Shown: piece by piece, positions 1 through 7,152 of the stretch
Layout of the letters: each line of letters starts with the position of its first letter
How positions within the stretch are numbered: position 1 is the stretch's first letter
NCBI GenBank assembly: GCA_028345095.1
Contig: JAOMCQ010000003.1
Span: 1 to 64,000, forward strand
Reading direction: 5' to 3'
From: Candidatus Nitrosopelagicus sp.
Lineage (GTDB): Archaea > Thermoproteota > Nitrososphaeria > Nitrososphaerales > Nitrosopumilaceae
DNA: 64,000 bases
The notes under the pieces: model-generated
Seen by the model: the letters and a program-made list of their open reading frames with translations, nothing else
What the model was told of the DNA's origin: nothing
Databases searched by the model: none
Made by a program: the position numbers and the translations under genes

Positions 1-137
1 CTAAATCTAAAGCCGATTCTGAATCTCAAAAAATTATTCAAAATGGGGAATCAAAGATTGCTGAAATTCAACAAAATATTGATTCTAACTTTAATTCTGC
101 TGTAGATAGTGCTGTAGAAACGATTCTAAAATCTTGA
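1..137 (+). CDS. C-terminal end of a coiled-coil protein, probably A-type ATP synthase subunit H (partial)
   Basis: An open frame enters from the left edge (first full codon at base 3) and stops with TGA at 135-137, giving 44 residues that end in SAVETILKS. The piece is rich in K, E, Q and S with heptad-like spacing, then an amphipathic helix around NIDSNFNSAVDSAVETIL. This resembles the C-terminus of the archaeal ATP synthase peripheral-stalk subunit H (AhaH), where a coiled coil ends in a short helix with an A-V rich face. Identity is inferred from this tail only; any small coiled-coil protein is an alternative. Confidence 0.35.
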   Translation, partial: KSKADSESQKIIQNGESKIAEIQQNIDSNFNSAVDSAVETILKS

Positions 138-230
138 GTCTTTTATCCACTTTTTGATAAATGTTCTATCTTTGAGAAATTTTTGACAATTTATGTAGCA
201 AATTTACGCCCCAAAAGTACTAAATTTGTT

Positions 231-255
231 CTAGTAATAGTAAATGTATTACTAG
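231..255. promoter_or_regulatory. 9-bp perfect inverted repeat just upstream of the RuvC-like gene
   Basis: CTAGTAATA (231-239) and TATTACTAG (247-255) are exact reverse complements separated by 7 bases. The element ends 8 bases before the ATG at 264. It could be an operator or a hairpin in the 5' leader; the sequence alone does not decide. Confidence 0.5.
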
Positions 256-263
256 TATAGAAA

Positions 264-901
264 ATGCAAAAATTGGAATCGCCACAGAGTATGGTAAACC
301 CTATTTCAAACTATCCAAAATTTTCAAAGAATTATCTATTCCATTTCATTCAATATTGCCTAGTGAAATTGATGATTTTGATGGCGACCTAATAATTACT
401 ACTGAAAAAGAGGCTCCAAAACAAATCTCAATGCCAATGTTATTTGATGAAATTATTAGTAAAGAACCAATAGTTGTAAAGGGAATAATTACAAAAATGC
501 TTAATTCATCAACTAATTCAAGTAAGCTGGTTTTAGGAATCGATCCTGGAGAAAGAATTGGAGTTTCTGTAACATATCTGGAAAATGAGATTGCAAGAGC
601 ATTTTTTGTTTCATTTGATAAATTAATTCATTATTTGATTTCCATTTTAGCAGAATTACCTGCAGCTAGAAAAATTGTTAAAATTGGAAATGGTGATATG
701 AAAACTGCTAACAGAATTCTTCAAATGTTAAACCTAAAATTTTGTTCCAAATTTGAAATTGAATTTGTTGATGAATCAAGTACCTCACTTAAAATTAAAA
801 ATCATAATCAACGTGGAAAACGAGATATGTTATCTGCACAATTCATTTCACAACGAAGTGGAATTCCAAAATCTATTTTACCACTTTCAATTACCGGTTA
901 G
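264..901 (+). CDS. RuvC/YqgF-like (RNase H fold) protein with a disrupted or non-standard start
   Basis: The track starts this gene at a TTG (356), but conserved-looking coding sequence continues upstream in the same frame to about 272 (IGIATEYGKPYFKLSKIFKE), with no ATG, GTG or TTG before the stop at 221. The only good start, ATG at 264, is one base out of frame: adding one A to the A5 run at 268-272 would give M-Q-K-I-G-I-A. The C-terminal half has an RNase H-type core: LGIDPGERIGVSV supplies the first Asp, FVDESSTS an acidic strand and KRDMLSAQF a last Asp, as in RuvC/YqgF-like nucleases. The substrate is unknown; a junction or nucleic-acid nuclease role is inferred from the fold. The frame break may be real, an assembly error, or a rare ATT start at 272. 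Confidence 0.6.
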
Positions 902-935
902 TACATAGTCCGAAAACACAAAGATATTTATATAT

Positions 936-956
936 AATTTCAATTTTTTTGAAATT
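936..956. repeat. 8-bp inverted repeat, hairpin after the RuvC-like gene
   Basis: AATTTCAA (936-943) and TTGAAATT (949-956) flank a T5 loop, 35 bases after the stop codon at 901. It is purely AT and fits a weak 3'-end hairpin; a T-run lies in the loop rather than after the stem, so terminator function is uncertain. Confidence 0.3.
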
Positions 957-983
957 GATCAGTTTTTAAATATAAATCAATAA

Positions 984-1020
984 ATTTTTTACAAGAAAAA
1001 TGAGTTTTTTTGTAAAAAAT
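984..1020. promoter_or_regulatory. 37-nt hairpin upstream of the zinc-ribbon gene
   Basis: ATTTTTTACAA (984-994) pairs with TTGTAAAAAAT (1010-1020), and AAAAA (996-1000) pairs with TTTTT (1005-1009) around a TGAG loop, leaving one bulged G. That is a 16-bp stem ending 12 bp before the TATA box of the next gene. It could be a transcription terminator, an operator, or a small structured RNA. Confidence 0.4.
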
Positions 1021-1032
1021 CATTAGATCCGT

Positions 1033-1040
1033 TTTATATA
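1033..1040 (+). promoter_or_regulatory. TATA box for the zinc-ribbon gene at 1071
   Basis: TTTATATA lies about 34 bp before the ATG at 1071, the right place for an archaeal TBP site with transcription starting a few bases before the start codon. A second AT-rich stretch (ACAATATATG, about 1052) is too close to the ATG to be the box. Confidence 0.5.
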
Positions 1041-1070
1041 GTTGTAAATTCTACAATATATGCAAACAAA

Positions 1071-1697
1071 ATGACATGTAAAGGAATCTGTTCTAGATAT
1101 AAAGCACAAAAACCAGTAGGTACTGGACGTTATGCATCTGGTCAAAGACGATGTCAAATCTGTGAAATCTTCATTAATTGGGAAGGACTTTGGTGCCCAT
1201 GCTGTGGTTACCGATTAAGAACTAAACCACGTAACTTGAAGTATAAGGCAAAACTCAGAGCACGAGTTGAAGCTGACGCAGCATCTCTCAAATCTCAAAC
1301 TGTTCAAGCACAACAGGTGGCAACAGTTGCAGCATCATCATCTGATTTTGTAAAAACAACATTAGAAGCTGCTGTTTCTGAAGGATGGACAAAGACAAAG
1401 ACCGTAGAAGAACTCAGAAAATCTGAAGAACATATGACCATCAAAAAAGCAAGAGAATTAACTAAAGAGGCATTTGATCTAAAGAATGCTCCAGTTGAAA
1501 TTCCTGTTATGGTTGCAGCATCATCATCTGATTTTGTAAAAACAACATTAGAAGCTGCTGTTTCTGAAGGATGGACAAAGACAAAGACCGTAGAAGAACT
1601 CAGAAAATCTGAAGAACGTATAACCATCAAAAAAGCAAGAGATCTAGTCAAAGAAGCATTCGAAGCAAAGTCTAAACCGATAGCAATAAAGGCATAA
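1071..1697 (+). CDS. Zinc-ribbon protein with duplicated C-terminal domain, unknown function
   Basis: 208 residues. The first 60 hold a cysteine-rich basic module: TCKGICSRYK, then RRCQICEIF and WCPCCGYRLR, enough cysteines for one or two zinc sites, followed by a lysine/arginine-rich stretch. I recall similar short cysteine modules as common in thaumarchaeal genomes, but know no function. Residues about 86-208 are two near-identical 62-residue units (SSDFVKTTLEAAVSEGWTKT and following), helical and charged. The N-terminal module suggests nucleic-acid or protein binding; that is inference. The start ATG fits the TATA box and gives the first Cys at residue 3. The antisense ORFs at 1304 and 1698 are shadows. 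Confidence 0.7.
   Translation: MTCKGICSRYKAQKPVGTGRYASGQRRCQICEIFINWEGLWCPCCGYRLRTKPRNLKYKAKLRARVEADAASLKSQTVQAQQVATVAASSSDFVKTTLEAAVSEGWTKTKTVEELRKSEEHMTIKKARELTKEAFDLKNAPVEIPVMVAASSSDFVKTTLEAAVSEGWTKTKTVEELRKSEERITIKKARDLVKEAFEAKSKPIAIKA
1326..1617 (+). repeat. Tandem duplication: two 186-bp units with 106 bp identical
   Basis: Bases 1326-1431 and 1512-1617 are identical by eye over 106 bp. The period is 186 bp, exactly 62 codons, so frame is kept. The rest of each unit has drifted (for example CATATGACC against CGTATAACC, and AGAGAATTAACT against AGAGATCTAGTC). Identity at silent positions in one half but not the other suggests a recent duplication or ongoing gene conversion. Confidence 0.9.
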
Positions 1698-1713
1698 TTA
1701 AGAAAGTCTTTTT

Positions 1714-2046
1714 GTGGAATCTGGTTGTAATACAAAGACAATAGCGTATGAAAATCGTACTTTTCTAGTGAATATGATAAACTTCGAAAATGGTATGATA
1801 ATTTCCATCTCTGAAAACTCTCCAAAAATTGGTCCTATGTTAATTTCTATTAGTTCTGGACCTGTGCCATCAACTTCTATTATTATTCCAACTAAATCTG
1901 AGGAATTATTCTTAAAATTATTGGCTGAAAAAATCTCAGCATTTCTGAAAGGGGTTTGTCTTGTTACAGCCAATTTTGAAAAAGATTTGGATACTGAAAC
2001 TACAAAACAATTAATGCATGAAATAATGGGGGAAATTCAACAATGA
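1714..2046 (+). CDS. Small conserved protein, candidate PAC4-like proteasome assembly chaperone
   Basis: 110 residues from a GTG start 16 bp after the zinc-ribbon gene. The pattern of alternating strands (NRTFLVNMINFENGMIISIS, then MLISISSG, STSIIIPT) and a final helix resembles the small PAC3/PAC4 beta-sandwich fold seen in proteasome assembly chaperones. There is no signal peptide, membrane segment or catalytic motif. Its last four bases (ATGA) overlap the UbiD-family gene, so the two are translationally coupled. The chaperone call rests on fold-like pattern only; an HHpred match to PAC4 would confirm it. Confidence 0.4.
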   Translation: MESGCNTKTIAYENRTFLVNMINFENGMIISISENSPKIGPMLISISSGPVPSTSIIIPTKSEELFLKLLAEKISAFLKGVCLVTANFEKDLDTETTKQLMHEIMGEIQQ

Positions 2047-3371
2047 CTGCAGACCTTCGTGATTATATATCCAAATTAAAAAAATCTAATGAGATTAAAA
2101 TTATTAAAAAAAAGGTGTCAACAAAATTTGAAATTGCAGGAATTACAGCAAAATCTGATGGAACCTTCGCTTTACTCTTTGAAAATATTAAACAAAATAA
2201 TTTTAATCTGGTAAGTAATCTTGTTGGAACACGAAAGAGATTTGCTTTGGCTGTAAACGCAAAGGAAAATAAAATTCATGAATCAATTTATTCATCAATC
2301 AAAAATTCTAAAAAACCAAAAATTACCTCTAATGGAAAATTTTTTGAAAACTCATCAAAAAATCTTTTAGAACTTCCTATTGTCACTCACTTTGAGAAAG
2401 AATCTGGACCATTCATTACATCTGCTATAGTTTATTCCAAAAATCATGAGTTCAAGACTCAAAATTCTGCATTTCATCGATTAATGCCTATCGATAAAAC
2501 ACATTTTTCAATTAGGATGGTTGAAGGACGACATTCTCATCGAAATTTCATTAATGCAAAAGAACACGGTGAAGATCTTAAGGTTGCAATTACTGTGGGT
2601 GTTCATCCCGCAATATCCATTGCTGGTGCTTATCAAGCAGACTGGGGAAAAGATGAATTAAACATAGCAAATTCATTATTACAAAATAAATTAACACTTT
2701 CAAAATGTCCTTATTCTGGAATGCATGTACCATCAGGCACTGAAATTGTTATGGAAGGAAAAATACTGAAAGATAAAACTGACAAAGAATGGATGGTTGA
2801 AATGTTACGTACTTATGATCATCCAAGAGAACAACCACTTTTTGAATTAGAAAAAATGTATTATAGAACCAATCCTATTTTTCATGATATTTTGTCTGGA
2901 TATGGTGAGCATCATTTACTCATGGGAATGCCAATTGAATCAAAACTCAATGGAATAATAAAGAAAAAATTCCCTAAAACAAAACAAGTGGTACTATCTA
3001 ATGGTGGTTCACATTGGCTTCACGCTGTAGCTCAGATAGTAAAAACACCTTCCACTAATGTAAAAAAAATAATTAACGAAATTTTTACATCTCATCGTTC
3101 TTTGAAAATGGTTACTGTAGTGGATGATGATATTGATCCTTCTAGTTCTGATCAAGTTGAATATGCAATGGCTACTAGATTTCAAGCAGATAAAGATATA
3201 GTGCTAATAAAAAATGTTAGAGGTTCTAGTTTAGATCCTTCTAGTGATCAAAAAAATCTTAAAACAGCTAAACTTGGAATTGATGCAACAAGACCCTTGA
3301 ATAAAAGGAAAGAAGGATTCGAAATTGCAAAAATTCCAAAACTTGATAAAATATCTTTGGATGATTATTAA
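2043..3371 (+). CDS. UbiD-family prenylated-FMN decarboxylase
   Basis: 442 residues, the usual UbiD length. Features typical of the family are the central HRLMPIDKTHFSIR region (about 145-158), the EIVMEG strand (234-239), the MVEMLRTYDHPRE segment whose Glu (253) sits where UbiD enzymes have the catalytic PFGE-type Glu, and KMVTVVDDDIDP near 360. UbiD enzymes decarboxylate aromatic or unsaturated acids using prenylated FMN. In archaea a UbiD homologue decarboxylates trans-anhydromevalonate 5-phosphate in the modified mevalonate pathway, and this single-chain enzyme is a plausible candidate for that step of isoprenoid lipid synthesis; substrate is inference. It overlaps the upstream gene by 4 bp and is followed after 6 bp by the MDR reductase. 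Confidence 0.8.
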   Translation: MTADLRDYISKLKKSNEIKIIKKKVSTKFEIAGITAKSDGTFALLFENIKQNNFNLVSNLVGTRKRFALAVNAKENKIHESIYSSIKNSKKPKITSNGKFFENSSKNLLELPIVTHFEKESGPFITSAIVYSKNHEFKTQNSAFHRLMPIDKTHFSIRMVEGRHSHRNFINAKEHGEDLKVAITVGVHPAISIAGAYQADWGKDELNIANSLLQNKLTLSKCPYSGMHVPSGTEIVMEGKILKDKTDKEWMVEMLRTYDHPREQPLFELEKMYYRTNPIFHDILSGYGEHHLLMGMPIESKLNGIIKKKFPKTKQVVLSNGGSHWLHAVAQIVKTPSTNVKKIINEIFTSHRSLKMVTVVDDDIDPSSSDQVEYAMATRFQADKDIVLIKNVRGSSLDPSSDQKNLKTAKLGIDATRPLNKRKEGFEIAKIPKLDKISLDDY

Positions 3372-3377
3372 TAAAAA

Positions 3378-4451
3378 ATGAAAGCGTTAGTTTATGAAAA
3401 TTATGCAAAAGACAATGACTTTGCATCAATTCTAAAACTTCAAGATATTCCTGAACCAATCGTAAAACAAAATGAAGTATTATTTCGTGTAAAAGCTGCT
3501 GCACTAAACTATGATGATATTTGGGGAATGAGAGGCAAACCTTTGGCTGTTCCACTACCACATATTTCTGGAACTGATGCAGCTGGTGAAGTTATCGCTG
3601 TTGGTGAAAATGTAAAAAATATCAAAGTTGGTGATAGAGTTGTTTCACATGGTAATATGTCATGCCGTGTTTGTTCAAGATGTACTTCTGGAAGAGAATA
3701 TGATTGTAAAAAAAGAATAATTTGGGGATTTCAAACAGGTCCTCTATGGGGTGGATATTGTGAAATTGCACATTTACCTGAAATTAATATCATAAAAATT
3801 CCTGATAACATTAGTTATGAAGAAGCGGCGGCGGCATCTATGACTCTTCTTACGTCATGGCATATGTTAGTTGGAAGAGCTAAGATCAAACCCGGACAAA
3901 TCGTTCTTGTAATGGGTGGAAGCTCGGGTGTAGGAATATTTGGTATTCAGATTGCAAAATTGTATGGTTGTACAGTAATTGCAACTGCGAGCCCAGAAAA
4001 ACTTGAAAAATTAAAAGAACTTGGTGCAGACTATACGGTAGATCATAGAAAAGAAGACTGGCATAAGGAAGTCTTCAAAATATCAAAAGAAATTGCTAAA
4101 ACAAAAGGTGATGTACCTGGATTGGATGTGATTTTTGAACATATTGGCGGTTCTCATTTCAATAAAGAATTAACTTTATTGAAATATGGTGCAACAATGG
4201 TAACCACTGGTGCAACAACCGGATATGATGTATCAGCAGATTTACGCCACATCTTTTTTAAAGGAATCAATATTTTGGGTTCAACACAGGGAACACGTGC
4301 TGAATTAGAAGATGGATTTTACTGGATGGGACAAGGAAAGATTAAAGTTATTATTGATTCAATTTTTACATTTGAAAATGCTGTAGATGCTCATAACAAG
4401 ATGTTAAACGGAAAAGGATTAGTTGGTAAGATAATTCTTAAACCAGACTAG
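3378..4451 (+). CDS. MDR-superfamily reductase, CCR/acryloyl-CoA reductase-like
   Basis: 357 residues of medium-chain dehydrogenase. The structural zinc lobe is intact (Cys 96, 99, 102 and 110 in CRVCSRCTSGREYDC), and GGSSGVGIFGIQIAK is the nucleotide-binding loop. The catalytic zinc site is absent: where alcohol dehydrogenases have Cys and GHE this protein has NYDDIWGMRG and SGTDAAGEV. NYDD.WG, GTDAAG and IIWGFQTG recall crotonyl-CoA carboxylase/reductase and related enoyl-CoA reductases. A reductase acting on acryloyl-CoA or crotonyl-CoA would fit the carbon-fixation cycle represented at 36.8-40.5 kb; that role is inferred. It is co-directional with the UbiD gene and converges on the asparagine-synthase-like gene. 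Confidence 0.75.
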   Translation: MKALVYENYAKDNDFASILKLQDIPEPIVKQNEVLFRVKAAALNYDDIWGMRGKPLAVPLPHISGTDAAGEVIAVGENVKNIKVGDRVVSHGNMSCRVCSRCTSGREYDCKKRIIWGFQTGPLWGGYCEIAHLPEINIIKIPDNISYEEAAAASMTLLTSWHMLVGRAKIKPGQIVLVMGGSSGVGIFGIQIAKLYGCTVIATASPEKLEKLKELGADYTVDHRKEDWHKEVFKISKEIAKTKGDVPGLDVIFEHIGGSHFNKELTLLKYGATMVTTGATTGYDVSADLRHIFFKGINILGSTQGTRAELEDGFYWMGQGKIKVIIDSIFTFENAVDAHNKMLNGKGLVGKIILKPD

Positions 4452-4468
4452 ATATGAAAAGTGATATA

Positions 4469-5689
4469 TTATTTCTGTAATTTTTCTGATGTCTTAATTT
4501 CTTTTGAAATAAATAATCTATACCAAATCTCAAGTGCTAATAAACCTAGAAATTTATTTACAATTCTAGAATCAAGTTCATCTCGATTTATGTATTTTTT
4601 GATCCATTCTGAATTAATTAATCCTGCATTCACTATTTTAGCATCGTCTAAATAGTACTTACAAATTTTTTGTCCATAAGAATCCCATAAGTTTTTTGTA
4701 TTTACAGAAAAACCTTGTTTTTTCTTAGATACTAAATGTCTAATATTATATTTATCAAGTAATTCTAATAAAAGTAATTTTCCAGTATTTGTAGATGGAT
4801 TATATTTTAATTCATTAGGTAGTTTGCATGCAAATTTAATTAGTTTTTGATTAAGCATTGGTGTTATATTTTTTATTTTAAAATAATCATGAAATTTTGC
4901 ATATAATGGCAACATATTATAAAGTAATTTACCATTAAAGTCTGCTAACATAACTTGAGATAATATTGGCAATGAATTATCAAAATATACTTCTAAAATT
5001 TGATAAATATTATTCCAATCAAATTTTAAATTTCTATTAAATATTAATTCTTGATCTGTAACCCAATCTCTTTCATGACAATTAAGATATGCAATAATTT
5101 TTTCATTTGTAGAAGAATTATCATTTACTTTCTCCAAAAATTTTTTATATCGAAATGTATATCCTCCAAATAACTCATCTCCTCCATCACCTGATAGAAA
5201 TATGTTTGACAATGATTTAGCTTTTTTAGCAATATGATACCAATGTAAATCCCAAAATGGAAGTTTTACAATACTAATCATTTTAGGTAATTCTTCCAAA
5301 AAATTATCTACATACACTAAATTATGATTTGTCTCAAATTTCTCAGAAATTTTTTTTGCAGAAACAGTTTCATCAACACTGTCTGAAAATTTTACTGAAA
5401 TTGACTCGATTTCATTATGCGGATATACCTGACGTAAAATCGCTAAAACAAGAGTGGAATCTACGCCTGAGCTAAGTGAAATGGATATTTTCTTTTCGTT
5501 TCCAATCTCCTTTTTTATTGTCTCTTTAATGGAATCTTCAATAAAGCCGATCGAGTTAGAATTTGATTTTTCTTCATGAAATTTTTCTGCTTCAAGTTTT
5601 GGAAATATTGTATCTTGATTAGGTGCATAACGTAATGTGAGAATATGCTTTATTGTTTCTAATTGTTGTTTAGTAATACTTGTTATTTT
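4469..5689 (-). CDS. Asparagine synthase-like amidotransferase (synthetase domain only), start unclear
   Basis: The track begins at an internal GTG (5317), which would cut off the ATP-binding site. The frame stays open to a TGA at 5690-5692 and contains LSSGVDSTLVLAI, the PP-loop of asparagine synthase, preceded by TLRYAPNQDTIFPKL, which matches the linker at the end of the glutaminase domain. SGDGGDELFGGY is present near residue 45 of the track protein. There is no N-terminal glutaminase domain and no ATG, GTG or TTG before the PP-loop; removing one A from the run near 5686-5690 would give a GTG start overlapping the upstream dehydrogenase gene. In this island it probably amidates a sugar acid or similar acceptor, with ammonia or a separate glutaminase as donor. 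Substrate unknown. Confidence 0.7.
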   Translation of the reverse strand, partial: KITSITKQQLETIKHILTLRYAPNQDTIFPKLEAEKFHEEKSNSNSIGFIEDSIKETIKKEIGNEKKISISLSSGVDSTLVLAILRQVYPHNEIESISVKFSDSVDETVSAKKISEKFETNHNLVYVDNFLEELPKMISIVKLPFWDLHWYHIAKKAKSLSNIFLSGDGGDELFGGYTFRYKKFLEKVNDNSSTNEKIIAYLNCHERDWVTDQELIFNRNLKFDWNNIYQILEVYFDNSLPILSQVMLADFNGKLLYNMLPLYAKFHDYFKIKNITPMLNQKLIKFACKLPNELKYNPSTNTGKLLLLELLDKYNIRHLVSKKKQGFSVNTKNLWDSYGQKICKYYLDDAKIVNAGLINSEWIKKYINRDELDSRIVNKFLGLLALEIWYRLFISKEIKTSEKLQK

Positions 5690-7062
5690 TCACCACGTCC
5701 AATTCCTCTGAAAATAATCCCATTTGATTTTGCGCTTTTTGGATTAATTTTTCCAGTACAGTCAATTACTATTGGCTTGTTCATTGAAGTAGCGATTAAT
5801 TGCAGATCTAATTCCTCAAATTCTTTATGACCTGTTATTATTATTACTGCATCAGAGTCCACTAGTGCATGCTGTATTGATTTCTCAATTTTATAACCAA
5901 AGACATTTTCTGAATTAAAATATGGATCAAAAATCTTTAACTTAGCATTTTTTTCATTTAATAATTTAATTATTTGTTCAGATGGTGCAATTTGTATATC
6001 GTGAACATTAGGTTTGTATGATATACCTAACAGTGTAATAATACAATTATCTAATTTCATATTTGATTCAGACAAAGCATCTTCTAGTAAATTGATAACA
6101 TGTTTTGGCATATTTTCATTAATTTTTCTTGCTTCTTGTACAATTTTTAGAAAATTTTTATCAATTTTCCTTGATGAATTAAGGTATTGATATGAATTGA
6201 CGGGTAAACATGGTCCACCAACACCAGGTCCTGGAAAATGTGCTTGAAAATTATACTTTCGTTTTGCAGCTTCAATTACAGTATGTGTATCAATACCTAG
6301 TTTTTCAAATAATAATGCTAATTCATTAACAAATGCAATGTTAATATCACGAAATACATTTGTTGTTAATTTTACAGCATTTGCAGTTTTACAGTTTGGC
6401 ATTGGAATTAACTCTACATTAAAAACATGTGTATACAACGCGGATACTATCGGAGAAATTTTTTCATCTAATGAACCAACTAATCTAGGTAATTTCTGAA
6501 AATCTTTCATAATTTCTCCTGGATTTGCTGTTTCAGGACATACTGCAAGATGAAAATCAATTCCAGATTTTAAAGATTTTTCTGGACCTTCAATACTATG
6601 AAGTAATTCAGTTTCAATAAACCCAGGTTCAACAGTACTTTCAACAATTACAATTTGACCATTAGAAAGTAATGAATTCAAACTTTTACCCACAGTTAAC
6701 AATGCAGTGTAATCTGGAATATTTTCATTATTCATAGGAGTTGGTAATGAAAGTAATATTACATCACATTTTGGTATTGCATTTGAAATATCTGTAGTTG
6801 CAGATAATTTTCTATTAGAAATTACCTTATCAAAAATTTTATCAAATCCAGGCTCATCTTTTAGTGGATAATCGTTAGAATTGATCATTTCTACTAATTT
6901 TGCATTAATATCTATGCCAATAGTCTCAAAATCTGAATTTGCAAAACATAATGCTGTTGGCAACCCAATTCTGCCTATTCCTATAACCCCAATTTTTAAG
7001 GAATGATTTTCTAAGCAATCTTTAATCTCAGAACTATCTAATTGTGAAAGATTTGTTTGCAA
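5683..7062 (-). CDS. UDP-sugar 6-dehydrogenase (UDP-ManNAc/UDP-Glc dehydrogenase family)
   Basis: 459 residues, starting at TTG. GVIGIGRIGLPTA (25-37) is the NAD Rossmann loop; CPETANPGEIMKDF and KTANAVKLTTN (Lys 231) and VGGPCLPVN with the catalytic Cys 285 are hallmarks of the four-electron nucleotide-sugar dehydrogenases. GPGVGGPCLPV resembles the WecC (UDP-N-acetylmannosamine) branch more than UDP-glucose dehydrogenase, but this is a judgement by eye. The product would be a UDP-uronic acid for surface glycans or N-glycans. The gene reads together with the asparagine-synthase-like gene, which could amidate the uronic acid, and is divergent from the epimerase at 7153. Confidence 0.85.
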   Translation of the reverse strand: MQTNLSQLDSSEIKDCLENHSLKIGVIGIGRIGLPTALCFANSDFETIGIDINAKLVEMINSNDYPLKDEPGFDKIFDKVISNRKLSATTDISNAIPKCDVILLSLPTPMNNENIPDYTALLTVGKSLNSLLSNGQIVIVESTVEPGFIETELLHSIEGPEKSLKSGIDFHLAVCPETANPGEIMKDFQKLPRLVGSLDEKISPIVSALYTHVFNVELIPMPNCKTANAVKLTTNVFRDINIAFVNELALLFEKLGIDTHTVIEAAKRKYNFQAHFPGPGVGGPCLPVNSYQYLNSSRKIDKNFLKIVQEARKINENMPKHVINLLEDALSESNMKLDNCIITLLGISYKPNVHDIQIAPSEQIIKLLNEKNAKLKIFDPYFNSENVFGYKIEKSIQHALVDSDAVIIITGHKEFEELDLQLIATSMNKPIVIDCTGKINPKSAKSNGIIFRGIGRGEK

Positions 7063-7152
7063 TATTATAATCGTGGAAATGTTGTTTTTGTAGTTTTGGA
7101 TTTATTCCTTTTTCTGCCTAATACTTAAAGAGCGATAGAGATTAGTTGCGAT

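Noticed and set aside
1304-1973. Antisense ORFs opposite the zinc-ribbon and PAC4-like genes
   Set aside because: They mirror the codon structure of the sense genes, including the 106-bp repeat; no independent support.
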